Source of the DNA: Flavobacteriales bacterium
Lineage (GTDB): Bacteria > Bacteroidota > Bacteroidia > Flavobacteriales > Flavobacteriaceae
Direction of reading: 5' to 3'
Assembly (NCBI GenBank): GCA_004321735.1
Contig: SGZB01000011.1
Span: 1-33,895, forward strand
Length of the DNA: 33,895 bases
Part shown: piece by piece, positions 18,902 to 26,768 of the stretch
How positions within the stretch are numbered: the first letter of the stretch is position 1
Layout: each line of letters starts with the position of its first letter
Translations under genes and position numbers: made by a program
Notes under the pieces: generated by a model
The model's input: the letters and a program-made list of their open reading frames with translations, nothing else
What the model was told of the DNA's origin: nothing
The model's database searches: none

Positions 18902-19674
18902 ATTTTTAGTTTTTGACCAATACTAATATTATTTGATTTTAAATTATTTTTTTTAATCAACTCATCAACAGACACTTTATACTTTTTTGCAATAGAGTAT
19001 AAAGTGTCTCCTTTTTTTACAACATATTGATTTTTTTCTGCTTTGTTGTTTTTTTTCTTAACCTTTTTTAACGGCTTCTTTGATCCGTCAAACTTCCATA
19101 AGTCATATTTTTCTATAATATCAATTAGTTTTTCGGCGTATCTAGGATCAGTTGCATATCCAGCCTTTTTTAATCCATGCGACCATTTAATATAATTTTT
19201 TATAGAATATCTGAATAAAAAAGAATATCTACCTCTTGTAGTAAGAAACTCAGAGTGATCTATGTAGCTTTGTAGTGGATTTTTATATTTTCGAAAACAT
19301 TCATTTTTTTCATCGTCATCATGAAAAATTTTTTTACCTCTCCAGTCTTGATGACATTTTATCCCAAAATGATTATTTGCATTTATAGCTAAAGTGCTAG
19401 CTCCTGCTCCTGATTCCAAAAGTCCTTGCGCCAAAGTTATACTTGCAGGTATTTTATATTTTTTCATTTGACTTACAGCCAAATCAGAATAGGTTCTTAT
19501 GTACCATTTTTTTCTTTCCTCTGAGGATAGATTATTAAGGAATCTTTTTAATTGTTCTGTTTTTGTTGATTTATTTTTAACTATTGACTTTTTTACATTA
19601 TACCTAGCTAAGTTGCATGACGAATTAATAAATAACACTAAAAAGATGAAAACAAGGCTTGATTTATTATTCAT
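18898..19674 (-). CDS. Glucosaminidase (GH73-like) with LysM domain, lipoprotein
   Basis: 258 residues. The N-terminus MNNKSSLVFIFLVLFINSSC looks like a lipoprotein signal, with Cys20 as the lipidation site. The mannosyl-glycoprotein endo-beta-N-acetylglucosaminidase-like domain covers about residues 60-200: IPASITLAQGLLESGAG carries the expected catalytic Glu, followed by NNHFGIKCH, RGRYSFLF and WSHGLKKAGYATDPRYA. After a Lys-rich linker, one LysM repeat (YVVKKGDTLYSIAKKYKVS to the end) binds peptidoglycan. The likely role is cell-wall remodelling in the periplasm. Convergent with the metalloprotease gene (4-base overlap). Confidence 0.92.
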   Translation of the reverse strand: MNNKSSLVFIFLVLFINSSCNLARYNVKKSIVKNKSTKTEQLKRFLNNLSSEERKKWYIRTYSDLAVSQMKKYKIPASITLAQGLLESGAGASTLAINANNHFGIKCHQDWRGKKIFHDDDEKNECFRKYKNPLQSYIDHSEFLTTRGRYSFLFRYSIKNYIKWSHGLKKAGYATDPRYAEKLIDIIEKYDLWKFDGSKKPLKKVKKKNNKAEKNQYVVKKGDTLYSIAKKYKVSVDELIKKNNLKSNNISIGQKLKI

Positions 19675-19748
19675 TAATTACATAAAATTATTGATTAGTT
19701 TGTAATAATTAATTTTTTGGTAGGCATAATTATTGTAAATTAAATATT

Positions 19749-20258
19749 ATGAAGAAGATTTTATTCCTTTTTGTATTTATTTTCATTTCATGCTCTTCAG
19801 TGAGAGTAGTTACAGATTATGACTCATCAGCAAATTTTGATAGCTACAACTCATTTGCATTTTCTAAACAAGAAATTAATAAACTTGAAATCTCAGATAT
19901 TGATAAAAAAAGAATTTTATCATCAATTGAACAGATCATGAATTTGAAAGGTTATAATTTTTCTAATAGCCCTGATTTAATTGTGAATATTTCAACTAAA
20001 TCTAGAGAGGACATATATGTCAACAGGTTTAATGATAATTACTTTTATGGTTGGGGTCCCTACTCATATTCACAATCATACCGACCTTCAAGTAGAGTCG
20101 TTGGTCTGTTATATATTGATGTTGTGGATAGTAAAAATGGAAATCTTATATGGCAAGGTAATGGATCAGGCTCCTTATACTCGAGTAAGTATTCAAGAGA
20201 TGAGTTAATTACCAACTTTGTTAATAAGGTACTTGAATCTTTCCCAGCTAAATCATAA
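19749..20258 (+). CDS. DUF4136 family lipoprotein
   Basis: 169 residues. A short hydrophobic N-terminus ends in FISCSS, a lipoprotein signal with Cys15 as the modified residue. The body matches the DUF4136 pattern: VRVVTDYDSSANFDSYNSFA near the mature N-terminus, an IDKKRILSSIEQIMNLKGY helix, PDLIVNI, GLLYIDVVDSKNGNLIWQG, and a terminal helix. These are small envelope lipoproteins of unknown function. It stands alone between divergent and convergent neighbours, and its last 6 bases overlap the end of alaS. Confidence 0.9.
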   Translation: MKKILFLFVFIFISCSSVRVVTDYDSSANFDSYNSFAFSKQEINKLEISDIDKKRILSSIEQIMNLKGYNFSNSPDLIVNISTKSREDIYVNRFNDNYFYGWGPYSYSQSYRPSSRVVGLLYIDVVDSKNGNLIWQGNGSGSLYSSKYSRDELITNFVNKVLESFPAKS

Positions 20259-22859
20259 ATATTTTTTACAAATATTTTTCAATTCATCAGAATCAATATT
20301 AAGATTTCCAGATCCTGATGCAAAATTCTGTTGACCTCCTCCACCTCCATCAATTCTTTTACATATTTCTTTAACAATCGTAGAGGCATCTAATTCGTGT
20401 AAAGAATTAAGATTTTTAGACATATTACAAACCAGATAAGTTTTATTATTAGATCTACATTTTAATAAAATAAATGCATCTTCAATATTTCTAATCAATG
20501 AGAAACTGAGTGATTTTAAGTTATCAGAATCGAAATCGTTAATATCTGAAACTAAAAGATTTACTCCATTAAAATTCTCAACATTTTCAATTAGATCATC
20601 TGTTAGGGAACTAACTATCTTTGATTGATAATTTTTAATATTTTTTTCAAGCTTTTTATTACTTTGATTTAATGATAAAACACTCTCATAAATCTTAGAA
20701 TTTGTGGAAACAAGCTCACCTATTCTATTTAATTCTGTACTGTGGTCAGATAATAGCTTTAATGCATTATTCCCAGTAAGAGCTTCAATTCTTCTAATTC
20801 CAGATGCAACAGAGCTTTCGGAAATAATCTTAAATAACCTAATAGATGATGTGTTTTTCACATGTGTTCCTCCGCACAATTCATAGGAATTTCCAAACTT
20901 TACCGTTCTTACTACATCTCCATATTTTTCACCAAATAAGGCAATTACACCATTTTTTAAAGCATTGGTATATTTTTCAGTTCTATTTTCTTCTAAGTTT
21001 AACGATTGATCTATTATATCATTTACAAAATCTTCAATCTTAACAATTTCATTCTTTTCAATTTTTTTAAAGTGAGAAAAATCAAATCTTAAGCCAGTAT
21101 CTGAAACCATTGATCCTCTCTGTTCAACATGCTCACCAAGTACTTCTCGAAGTGCTTGATGTAATAAATGGGTAGCTGAATGATTAGATGAAGTTTGTTT
21201 TCTTTTTTTATTATCAACAACGAGTTCAATTTTAGAACTTAATATATTTTCAAAAGAACATTCATGAACGATATCATCATTTTCTTTTCTGGTATTGAAT
21301 ACTTCAATTTTTTTATTATCGTTAATTATAATTTCACCCGAATCTCCAATTTGTCCACCACCTTCAGGATAAAAAGGTGTACTAGATGACACAATTTCTA
21401 ATTTCTTAATATTTTTATTTTCAACAGTTCTAAATTTTATTATTTCAGAGCTTAAGCTTAGATTATCATAACCTTCAAAAATGCTTGACTTAATATCACC
21501 AAATTCAGTCCAATCAGATATTTGATTTAGTGATGAACTTCTTGATCTTTTTCTTTGTTCTTCTAAAAATAAATTGAAATCTGACTGATCAAATGTTCTG
21601 TTATGTTCACTAAGGATCAGTTCTGTTAGGTCAGCAGGAAATCCATATGTGTCATATAATTCAAAAACATCTTTTGCATCAATCTGCTTTGAGTTGTTCT
21701 CATTAATTATAATATTTAATCTACTAATACCTTGTGACAAAGTTCTTAAAAATGACTTTTCTTCCTGTTCAATTATAGACTGAATATGAGACTTTTGCTT
21801 ATTTATTTCATTAAAAGAATCTTTAAACTGATTTGATAAAACATTTACTAACTTAAAAATAAAAGGTTTCTCAATATTTAAAAAAGTGTAAGCATATCTT
21901 ATCGCTCTCCTTAAAATTCTTCTAACGACATAACCTGCACCTGTATTTGAGGGTATTTGACCATCAGCAATACAAAAAGAAACTGCTCTAAGGTGGTCAG
22001 CAATAACCCTTATGGCAATATCTGATTTTTCATCAGATCCGTAAGAAATTCCTGACATTTTTTCAATTTCAAGAATAATTGGTTTAAAAATATCCGTATC
22101 ATAGTTAGATTCTTTTTTTTGAATAACTCTCGCTAATCTTTCAAAGCCCATTCCTGTATCTATATGTTTTTCTGGCAAAGACTCTAAAGTTCCATCAGAT
22201 TTTCTATTAAATTGTATGAAAACTAAATTCCATAGTTCGATTACTTGTGGATGATCTTTATTTACTAAATCAACAGCACTTAATTTTAGTTTTTCCTCAT
22301 CAGTTCTGAGGTCCACATGAATTTCTGAGCAGGGTCCACAAGGTCCAGTATCACCCATTTCCCAAAAGTTATCTTTTTTGTTTCCTGAGATTATCCTTGA
22401 TTCATCAATAATTTCTGACCAATATTTTTCAGCTTCATTATCTTTTTGTAAACCATCTTCAGAAGAACCTTCAAAAATTGTTACATAAAGATCATCAGGA
22501 CTAATTTTGTATTCGTTAGTTAAAATTTCCCAACTCCATTTAATTATTTCATTTTTGAAATAATCACCAAAGCTCCAATTCCCAAGCATTTCAAACATAG
22601 TGTGATGGTAATGATCAATCCCAACTTCATCGAGATCATTATGTTTTCCAGAGACTCTTAAGCATTTTTGAGAATTTACTACCCTTTTTCCAACATTAGA
22701 TTCACCACCTAAAAAAATACTTTTGAACTGATTCATCCCAGCATTAGAAAACATTAATGAAGGATCATTTTTTGAAACAATAGGTGAAGACTTTATAAAA
22801 TTGTGAGACTTATTTTTAAAAAAATCTATGAATATATTTCTAATAGTATTTGAATCCAT
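20253..22859 (-). CDS. alaS: Alanyl-tRNA synthetase
   Basis: 868 residues, normal length. The class II catalytic core includes MFEMLGNWSFGDYF and GDTGPCGPCSEIHVD. The editing domain, which removes mischarged Ser and Gly, has all zinc ligands: HSATH (His560, His564) and CGGTH (Cys662, His666). The C-Ala domain ends with RIDGGGGGQQNFASGSG. A coiled-coil-like stretch around residue 740 precedes it. Divergent from the M23 peptidase gene; the 84-nt gap between them must hold both promoters, but no exact TAnnTTTG box is seen in it. Confidence 0.98.
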   Translation of the reverse strand: MDSNTIRNIFIDFFKNKSHNFIKSSPIVSKNDPSLMFSNAGMNQFKSIFLGGESNVGKRVVNSQKCLRVSGKHNDLDEVGIDHYHHTMFEMLGNWSFGDYFKNEIIKWSWEILTNEYKISPDDLYVTIFEGSSEDGLQKDNEAEKYWSEIIDESRIISGNKKDNFWEMGDTGPCGPCSEIHVDLRTDEEKLKLSAVDLVNKDHPQVIELWNLVFIQFNRKSDGTLESLPEKHIDTGMGFERLARVIQKKESNYDTDIFKPIILEIEKMSGISYGSDEKSDIAIRVIADHLRAVSFCIADGQIPSNTGAGYVVRRILRRAIRYAYTFLNIEKPFIFKLVNVLSNQFKDSFNEINKQKSHIQSIIEQEEKSFLRTLSQGISRLNIIINENNSKQIDAKDVFELYDTYGFPADLTELILSEHNRTFDQSDFNLFLEEQRKRSRSSSLNQISDWTEFGDIKSSIFEGYDNLSLSSEIIKFRTVENKNIKKLEIVSSSTPFYPEGGGQIGDSGEIIINDNKKIEVFNTRKENDDIVHECSFENILSSKIELVVDNKKRKQTSSNHSATHLLHQALREVLGEHVEQRGSMVSDTGLRFDFSHFKKIEKNEIVKIEDFVNDIIDQSLNLEENRTEKYTNALKNGVIALFGEKYGDVVRTVKFGNSYELCGGTHVKNTSSIRLFKIISESSVASGIRRIEALTGNNALKLLSDHSTELNRIGELVSTNSKIYESVLSLNQSNKKLEKNIKNYQSKIVSSLTDDLIENVENFNGVNLLVSDINDFDSDNLKSLSFSLIRNIEDAFILLKCRSNNKTYLVCNMSKNLNSLHELDASTIVKEICKRIDGGGGGQQNFASGSGNLNIDSDELKNICKKYL

Positions 22860-22943
22860 TATTATCTGTAAACTTAAAATAGAATCTTTATATTTACAAA
22901 GAAAGAAATAAATATCGAGTACTCAATCAAAAGATTTTTTTTT

Positions 22944-23921
22944 ATGAGTAAATCAAAATATTATTACGATAAAAAGTCATTATCATATAAAGAATTAAAG
23001 CTTTCTAAAAAAGCTAAGTTTATTAATACATTTGCTTTTCTATTCTCTTCTTTTTTCTTTGGAGCTCTGATATTATTTGTTCTAATTAGCACACCTCATT
23101 TAAATACTCCAACAGAATTGACCCAAGAAAGAGAGTTAAATAATTATAAAATTCAGATGGATGTATTGAACAATAGGCTTGAACAACTTGAGGCGGTTCT
23201 TGCAGATTTAGAATCTAGAGATAATAATATTTATAGAGTATTATTCGAAGCCAATCCTATTGATTCAGATGTTAGAAAGGCTGGATTTGGAGGTATCAAT
23301 CGTTACTCTGATTTAGAAGGCTATGATAACTCTAGAATCATAATTGAGACAACTAAGAAAATTGACATACTAACAAAACAACTTGTTATTCAATCAAAAT
23401 CACTAGATGAAATTGAAAAGCTTGCACAAAATAAACAATTACTTCTCGCGGCTATGCCTTCAATCCAACCAATTAAAAATGATGATTTAACAAGATTAGC
23501 ATCTGGTTTTGGAATGAGAACTGATCCATTTGATAAATCTCGAAAAATGCACAGTGGTATGGATTTCTCAGCTCCGAGAGGTACACCTGTTTATGCTGCC
23601 AGTAACGGAAAAGTAGTTAGAGCAGATAGCAGATCGTCTGGATATGGAAAACACATAAGAATTGATCATGGTTTTGGATACCTAACTCTTTATGGTCACC
23701 TAGATTCATATAATGTAAGAAGAGATCAAAAAGTAAAAAAGGGGGACATAATAGGTTACGTCGGAAATACTGGACGATCTAAAGGTTTTCACTTGCATTA
23801 TGAAGTGCATAAGGACGGAAAAAGAGTTAATCCTGTTAATTATTTTTACAGCAATCTCAGTCCAGAGGAATTTGATGAAATTTTAAGAATTTCAAGTCAA
23901 GAAAACCAATCATTAGATTAA
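22944..23921 (+). CDS. M23 family (LytM-type) murein endopeptidase, membrane-anchored
   Basis: 325 residues. A basic cytosolic N-terminus is followed by one transmembrane segment (about residues 27-50), a coiled coil (about 60-95), and a C-terminal M23 domain from about residue 180. The zinc site is complete: MHSGMD (His and Asp ligands), YLTLYGH, and the HxH of FHLHYEVH, so the enzyme should be active, unlike EnvC/NlpD-type activators. It likely cuts peptidoglycan cross-links in the periplasm. The TAA stop shares its last A with the ATG of the MerR-type gene (TAATG), so translation is coupled. This gene order beside alaS is common in Flavobacteriia in my recollection. Confidence 0.93.
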   Translation: MSKSKYYYDKKSLSYKELKLSKKAKFINTFAFLFSSFFFGALILFVLISTPHLNTPTELTQERELNNYKIQMDVLNNRLEQLEAVLADLESRDNNIYRVLFEANPIDSDVRKAGFGGINRYSDLEGYDNSRIIIETTKKIDILTKQLVIQSKSLDEIEKLAQNKQLLLAAMPSIQPIKNDDLTRLASGFGMRTDPFDKSRKMHSGMDFSAPRGTPVYAASNGKVVRADSRSSGYGKHIRIDHGFGYLTLYGHLDSYNVRRDQKVKKGDIIGYVGNTGRSKGFHLHYEVHKDGKRVNPVNYFYSNLSPEEFDEILRISSQENQSLD

Positions 23922-24238
23922 TGAAAATTAATCTAAAAGAAAAGTTATTTTACAATATTGGTGAAGTTGCCGAGGCATTCAATGTTAATCCCTCCCTCAT
24001 TAGATATTGGGAAAAAGAATTTGAAATCCTAAATCCAAAAAAAACACTTAAAGGAACTAGAAAGTACAATTCAGTTGATATCAATAACTTAAAATTGATT
24101 TACAACCTTTTAAAAAATAGAGGGTTTACTATTGAGGGTGCAAAAGAAAAAATAAAATCAGAATCAAAAAAAATTGAAATTGTAGAGAAGCTTGAAAGAA
24201 TTAAAGCTCAATTGATTTTAATTGAAAAAGAGATCTAA
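23921..24238 (+). CDS. MerR family transcriptional regulator
   Basis: 105 residues. The winged-helix HTH occupies about residues 9-80: FYNIGEVAEAFNVNPSLIRYW carries the recognition helix, then GTRKYNSVDINNLKLIYNLL and RGFTIEGAKEKI. A short helix follows, long enough for dimerisation, but there is no effector domain and no metal-binding Cys. The target is unknown. Coupling to the M23 peptidase suggests an envelope or growth-related role. It abuts the end of der with no spacer. Confidence 0.93.
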   Translation: MKINLKEKLFYNIGEVAEAFNVNPSLIRYWEKEFEILNPKKTLKGTRKYNSVDINNLKLIYNLLKNRGFTIEGAKEKIKSESKKIEIVEKLERIKAQLILIEKEI

Positions 24239-25543
24239 TTATTTTTTTCTAAAATATATTTTTATTGGGACGCTAGTAAAACCATAAAGTGATCTCATTT
24301 TATTTTCAATAAATCTTTTATATGGATCCTTTATGTATTGAGGAAGATTTGCAAAAAAGACAAATTGCGGATAATGTCCAGGAATTTGATTGATATATTT
24401 AATTTTTATTCTTTTACCCTTAACAGAGGGTGGTGGAGTTGATTCTATAATCGGAAGTAAATCGTTATTTAATTTACTTGTTTTAATTTTTTTAGATCTT
24501 GTTTTATAAGTATCAATTGATAACTCTAGTGACTTAAAAATTCTTTGTTTAGTTAGGCAAGAAATAAAAACAATATGAACATCAACAAATGGCTCAATTT
24601 CTTTTTTAATTTTTTCTGTAATTATTTTAGATGAATTAGTTTCCTTGTCAACTAAATCCCATTTATTTACAAGGATGATTATTCCTTTGTTTCTCCTATG
24701 GGCTAACCAAAAAATATTTTTTATTTGAGAATCAAATCCTCTTGTAGCATCCATTATCAAAAGACATACATCACAATTTTCAATTGATCTAATTGATCTA
24801 ACTACACTGTAAAATTCTAAATCTGAGTCAATTTTAGATTTTTTTCTAATTCCAGCTGTGTCAATGATTTTAAAATTAAAATCAAATTTATTGTATACAG
24901 TATCAATGCTATCCCTAGTGGTTCCCGGTTCATTTTTTACAATATTTCTCTCCTCACCAATTAAAGTATTTATATATGAAGATTTACCAGCGTTTGGACG
25001 TCCAACTACTGAAAATGACGGAAGGTCATCTGAAATAAAATCTGATTTGTTGTTTATGTCTTCAACTAATTTATCAAGTAGATCACCTGTTCCACTTCCA
25101 TTAATTGCAGAAATTGCAAATAATGTATCAAAGCCTAGGTTGTAAAATTCTAACGAATCATTTATCAATTTGTTTTTATCAGCTTTATTTACTGCAACAA
25201 TTACTGGCTTATCAGTCTTTCGGAGTAATTTAGATATTTCCTTATCAGAAGAATTATTAGATTCATTTACATCTACAACAAAGATTATTTTATCACATTC
25301 ATCAAGAGCCAAAATCACCTGCTTGTCTATTTCAGATTCATATTTGTCATCCCCTCCACTTACATAACCTCCGGTATCAATTATTGTAAAATTTTTACCA
25401 TTCCAGTCAGATGACGAATAATGCCTGTCCCTTGTAACACCACTGGTAGGATCAACAATTGCAGAATTGCTTTTAGCCAACCTATTGAACAAAGTTGACT
25501 TTCCAACATTTGGTCTACCTACTATTGCAACTATTGTATTCAT
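24239..25543 (-). CDS. der: Ribosome-assembly GTPase Der (EngA)
   Basis: 434 residues with two tandem GTPase domains and a C-terminal KH-like domain, the hallmark of Der, needed for 50S subunit maturation. First G domain: VGRPNVGKSTLFNRL (G1), GVTRDRH (G2), DTGG (G3), NKAD (G4). Second: VGRPNAGKSSYINTL, GTTRDSI, DTAG, NKWD. The C-terminal part has PPPSVKGKRIKIKYINQ and PQFVFFANLP. The start ATG is at 25543, 35 nt after the era stop, so era and der probably form one operon. Confidence 0.98.
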   Translation of the reverse strand: MNTIVAIVGRPNVGKSTLFNRLAKSNSAIVDPTSGVTRDRHYSSSDWNGKNFTIIDTGGYVSGGDDKYESEIDKQVILALDECDKIIFVVDVNESNNSSDKEISKLLRKTDKPVIVAVNKADKNKLINDSLEFYNLGFDTLFAISAINGSGTGDLLDKLVEDINNKSDFISDDLPSFSVVGRPNAGKSSYINTLIGEERNIVKNEPGTTRDSIDTVYNKFDFNFKIIDTAGIRKKSKIDSDLEFYSVVRSIRSIENCDVCLLIMDATRGFDSQIKNIFWLAHRRNKGIIILVNKWDLVDKETNSSKIITEKIKKEIEPFVDVHIVFISCLTKQRIFKSLELSIDTYKTRSKKIKTSKLNNDLLPIIESTPPPSVKGKRIKIKYINQIPGHYPQFVFFANLPQYIKDPYKRFIENKMRSLYGFTSVPIKIYFRKK

Positions 25544-25578
25544 TATAATTGTTGCAAATCTAATGTTTTAGAGCAATA

Positions 25579-26469
25579 TTAACCTAAGTCGTAACCAAAA
25601 CGTTTAAGATGTTTATCCTCAGATTTCCAGTTTTTTAAAACCTTTACTTTTAAATCTATAAAAACTTTCTTTTGAAAGAACTGCTCAAGATCAGTACGCG
25701 CTTTTGTTCCAATTATTTTTAAATTGTTGCCCTTATGCCCAATTAAAATTCCTTTTTGGGATGATCTTTCTACATATATCTGAGATTCGATTTTGATTAT
25801 TTTTGATGAAGGCTTGAAACTAGTAGTTTCAACTTCAACTGAATATGGGATTTCCTTGTCATAATGATTTAAAATTTTTTCCCTAATTATTTCATTAACA
25901 AAAAAACGTTCAGATTTATCAGTTATTTGATCTTTTGAGAAATAGGGATTTCCCTCAGGTGATAGTTCAATAATTTTATCTAATAAATTATCTAGATTAA
26001 AAGGATTAGTAATAGAAATTGGGAAAATAAATTCACTTTTAAAGATAGAGCCAAATTTCACAACAATTTGATCTAAAATAGTATTATCAATTAAGTCAAT
26101 CTTATTCAAGACTATTAAAATGGGGATTTTGAGAGATTTAATCTTATAAATAAGATCATTATCAAAATAATCGTCTTTACTTGAATCAATAACTAACAAA
26201 ATAACGTCTGCATCTGAATAAGAACCACTAACAAACTTCATCATAGATTTGTGAAGTTTATTTTTTGGGGTTATTATTCCTGGAAGATCAGAAAAAACAA
26301 GCTGGTAATGATCATCATTAAGTATACTAAATATTCTATGACGAGTGGTTTGAGCCTTTGGAGAAATTATTGAAATTTTTCTACCCATAAAATAATTTAC
26401 TAGTGAGGACTTTCCGACATTAGGCTTTCCTATAATATTAATGAATGAAGATTTATGAGTTTTTTTCAC
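25579..26469 (-). CDS. era: GTPase Era
   Basis: A KH-domain GTPase that binds the 3' end of 16S rRNA in 30S assembly. G1 is IIGKPNVGKSS, the switch region SPKAQTTRHRI, G3 SDLPG and G4 LNKID; the C-terminal KH domain includes SSQKGILIGHKGNNLKIIG. No ATG lies at the start. I chose the GTG at 26467-26469, which gives MKKTHKSSFINIIG and lines up with the usual SHKAGFVNIIG-type N-terminus (296 aa). A TTG three codons further upstream, at 26478, is the alternative (299 aa). Der follows 35 nt downstream. The gene is divergent from the sugar cassette. Confidence 0.95.
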   Translation of the reverse strand: MKKTHKSSFINIIGKPNVGKSSLVNYFMGRKISIISPKAQTTRHRIFSILNDDHYQLVFSDLPGIITPKNKLHKSMMKFVSGSYSDADVILLVIDSSKDDYFDNDLIYKIKSLKIPILIVLNKIDLIDNTILDQIVVKFGSIFKSEFIFPISITNPFNLDNLLDKIIELSPEGNPYFSKDQITDKSERFFVNEIIREKILNHYDKEIPYSVEVETTSFKPSSKIIKIESQIYVERSSQKGILIGHKGNNLKIIGTKARTDLEQFFQKKVFIDLKVKVLKNWKSEDKHLKRFGYDLG

Positions 26470-26478
26470 GTAATACAA

Positions 26479-26768
26479 TGAATGATGTAAAATTAAAACA
26501 TATAATTATTAAGACTGTGTAAAGTTTAAAATTTATATTTTTTTATGAGAGAAATAACTATACAATACTACAACATTTTGATACTGTATAGGTTAAATAA
26601 TAAAATCTTATGAGGAAAATATAGTAATTAGATATTTATCATTACTCAACAATATGTAAAGGTTTTTTAAAAAAAAAACTGGATATAATGAATTAAATTT
26701 AAGTGTATTGCAAACAACTAACATCATTAACAGTAAACACGCACTATAAATTAAAAAAGATACCATAT
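26479..26768. other. Long AT-rich intergenic region upstream of the sugar cassette
   Basis: This is the longest stretch without a gene in the window, about 290 bp, between divergent era and the phosphorylase gene. I see no RNA gene and no convincing ORF. It holds an imperfect inverted repeat (26558-26591) and a run GGTTTTTTAAAAAAAAAACT near 26661-26680 that could be bent DNA. No exact TAnnTTTG box could be assigned on the plus strand. It should carry the promoters of both flanking units. Confidence 0.6.
26558..26591. promoter_or_regulatory. Imperfect inverted repeat, candidate operator
   Basis: Arms CTATACAATA (26558-26567) and TACTGTATAG (26582-26591) pair at 9 of 10 positions across a 14-nt spacer. 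The half-site centres are about 24 bp apart, a little over two helical turns, which suits a dimeric regulator. It lies about 180 nt before the phosphorylase ATG and about 90 nt from the era start. The role is inferred only from position and symmetry. Confidence 0.35.

Noticed and set aside
26660-26680. GGTTTTTTAAAAAAAAAACT run as a terminator for a transcript from the left
   Set aside because: The stem would be almost all A:T, and no gene on that strand ends upstream. It is more likely an AT tract.
26703-26768. GTG-initiated 22-residue extension of the glycoside phosphorylase
   Set aside because: The residues show no family pattern. The ATG at 26769 gives the expected N-terminus beginning just before FFGKTES.
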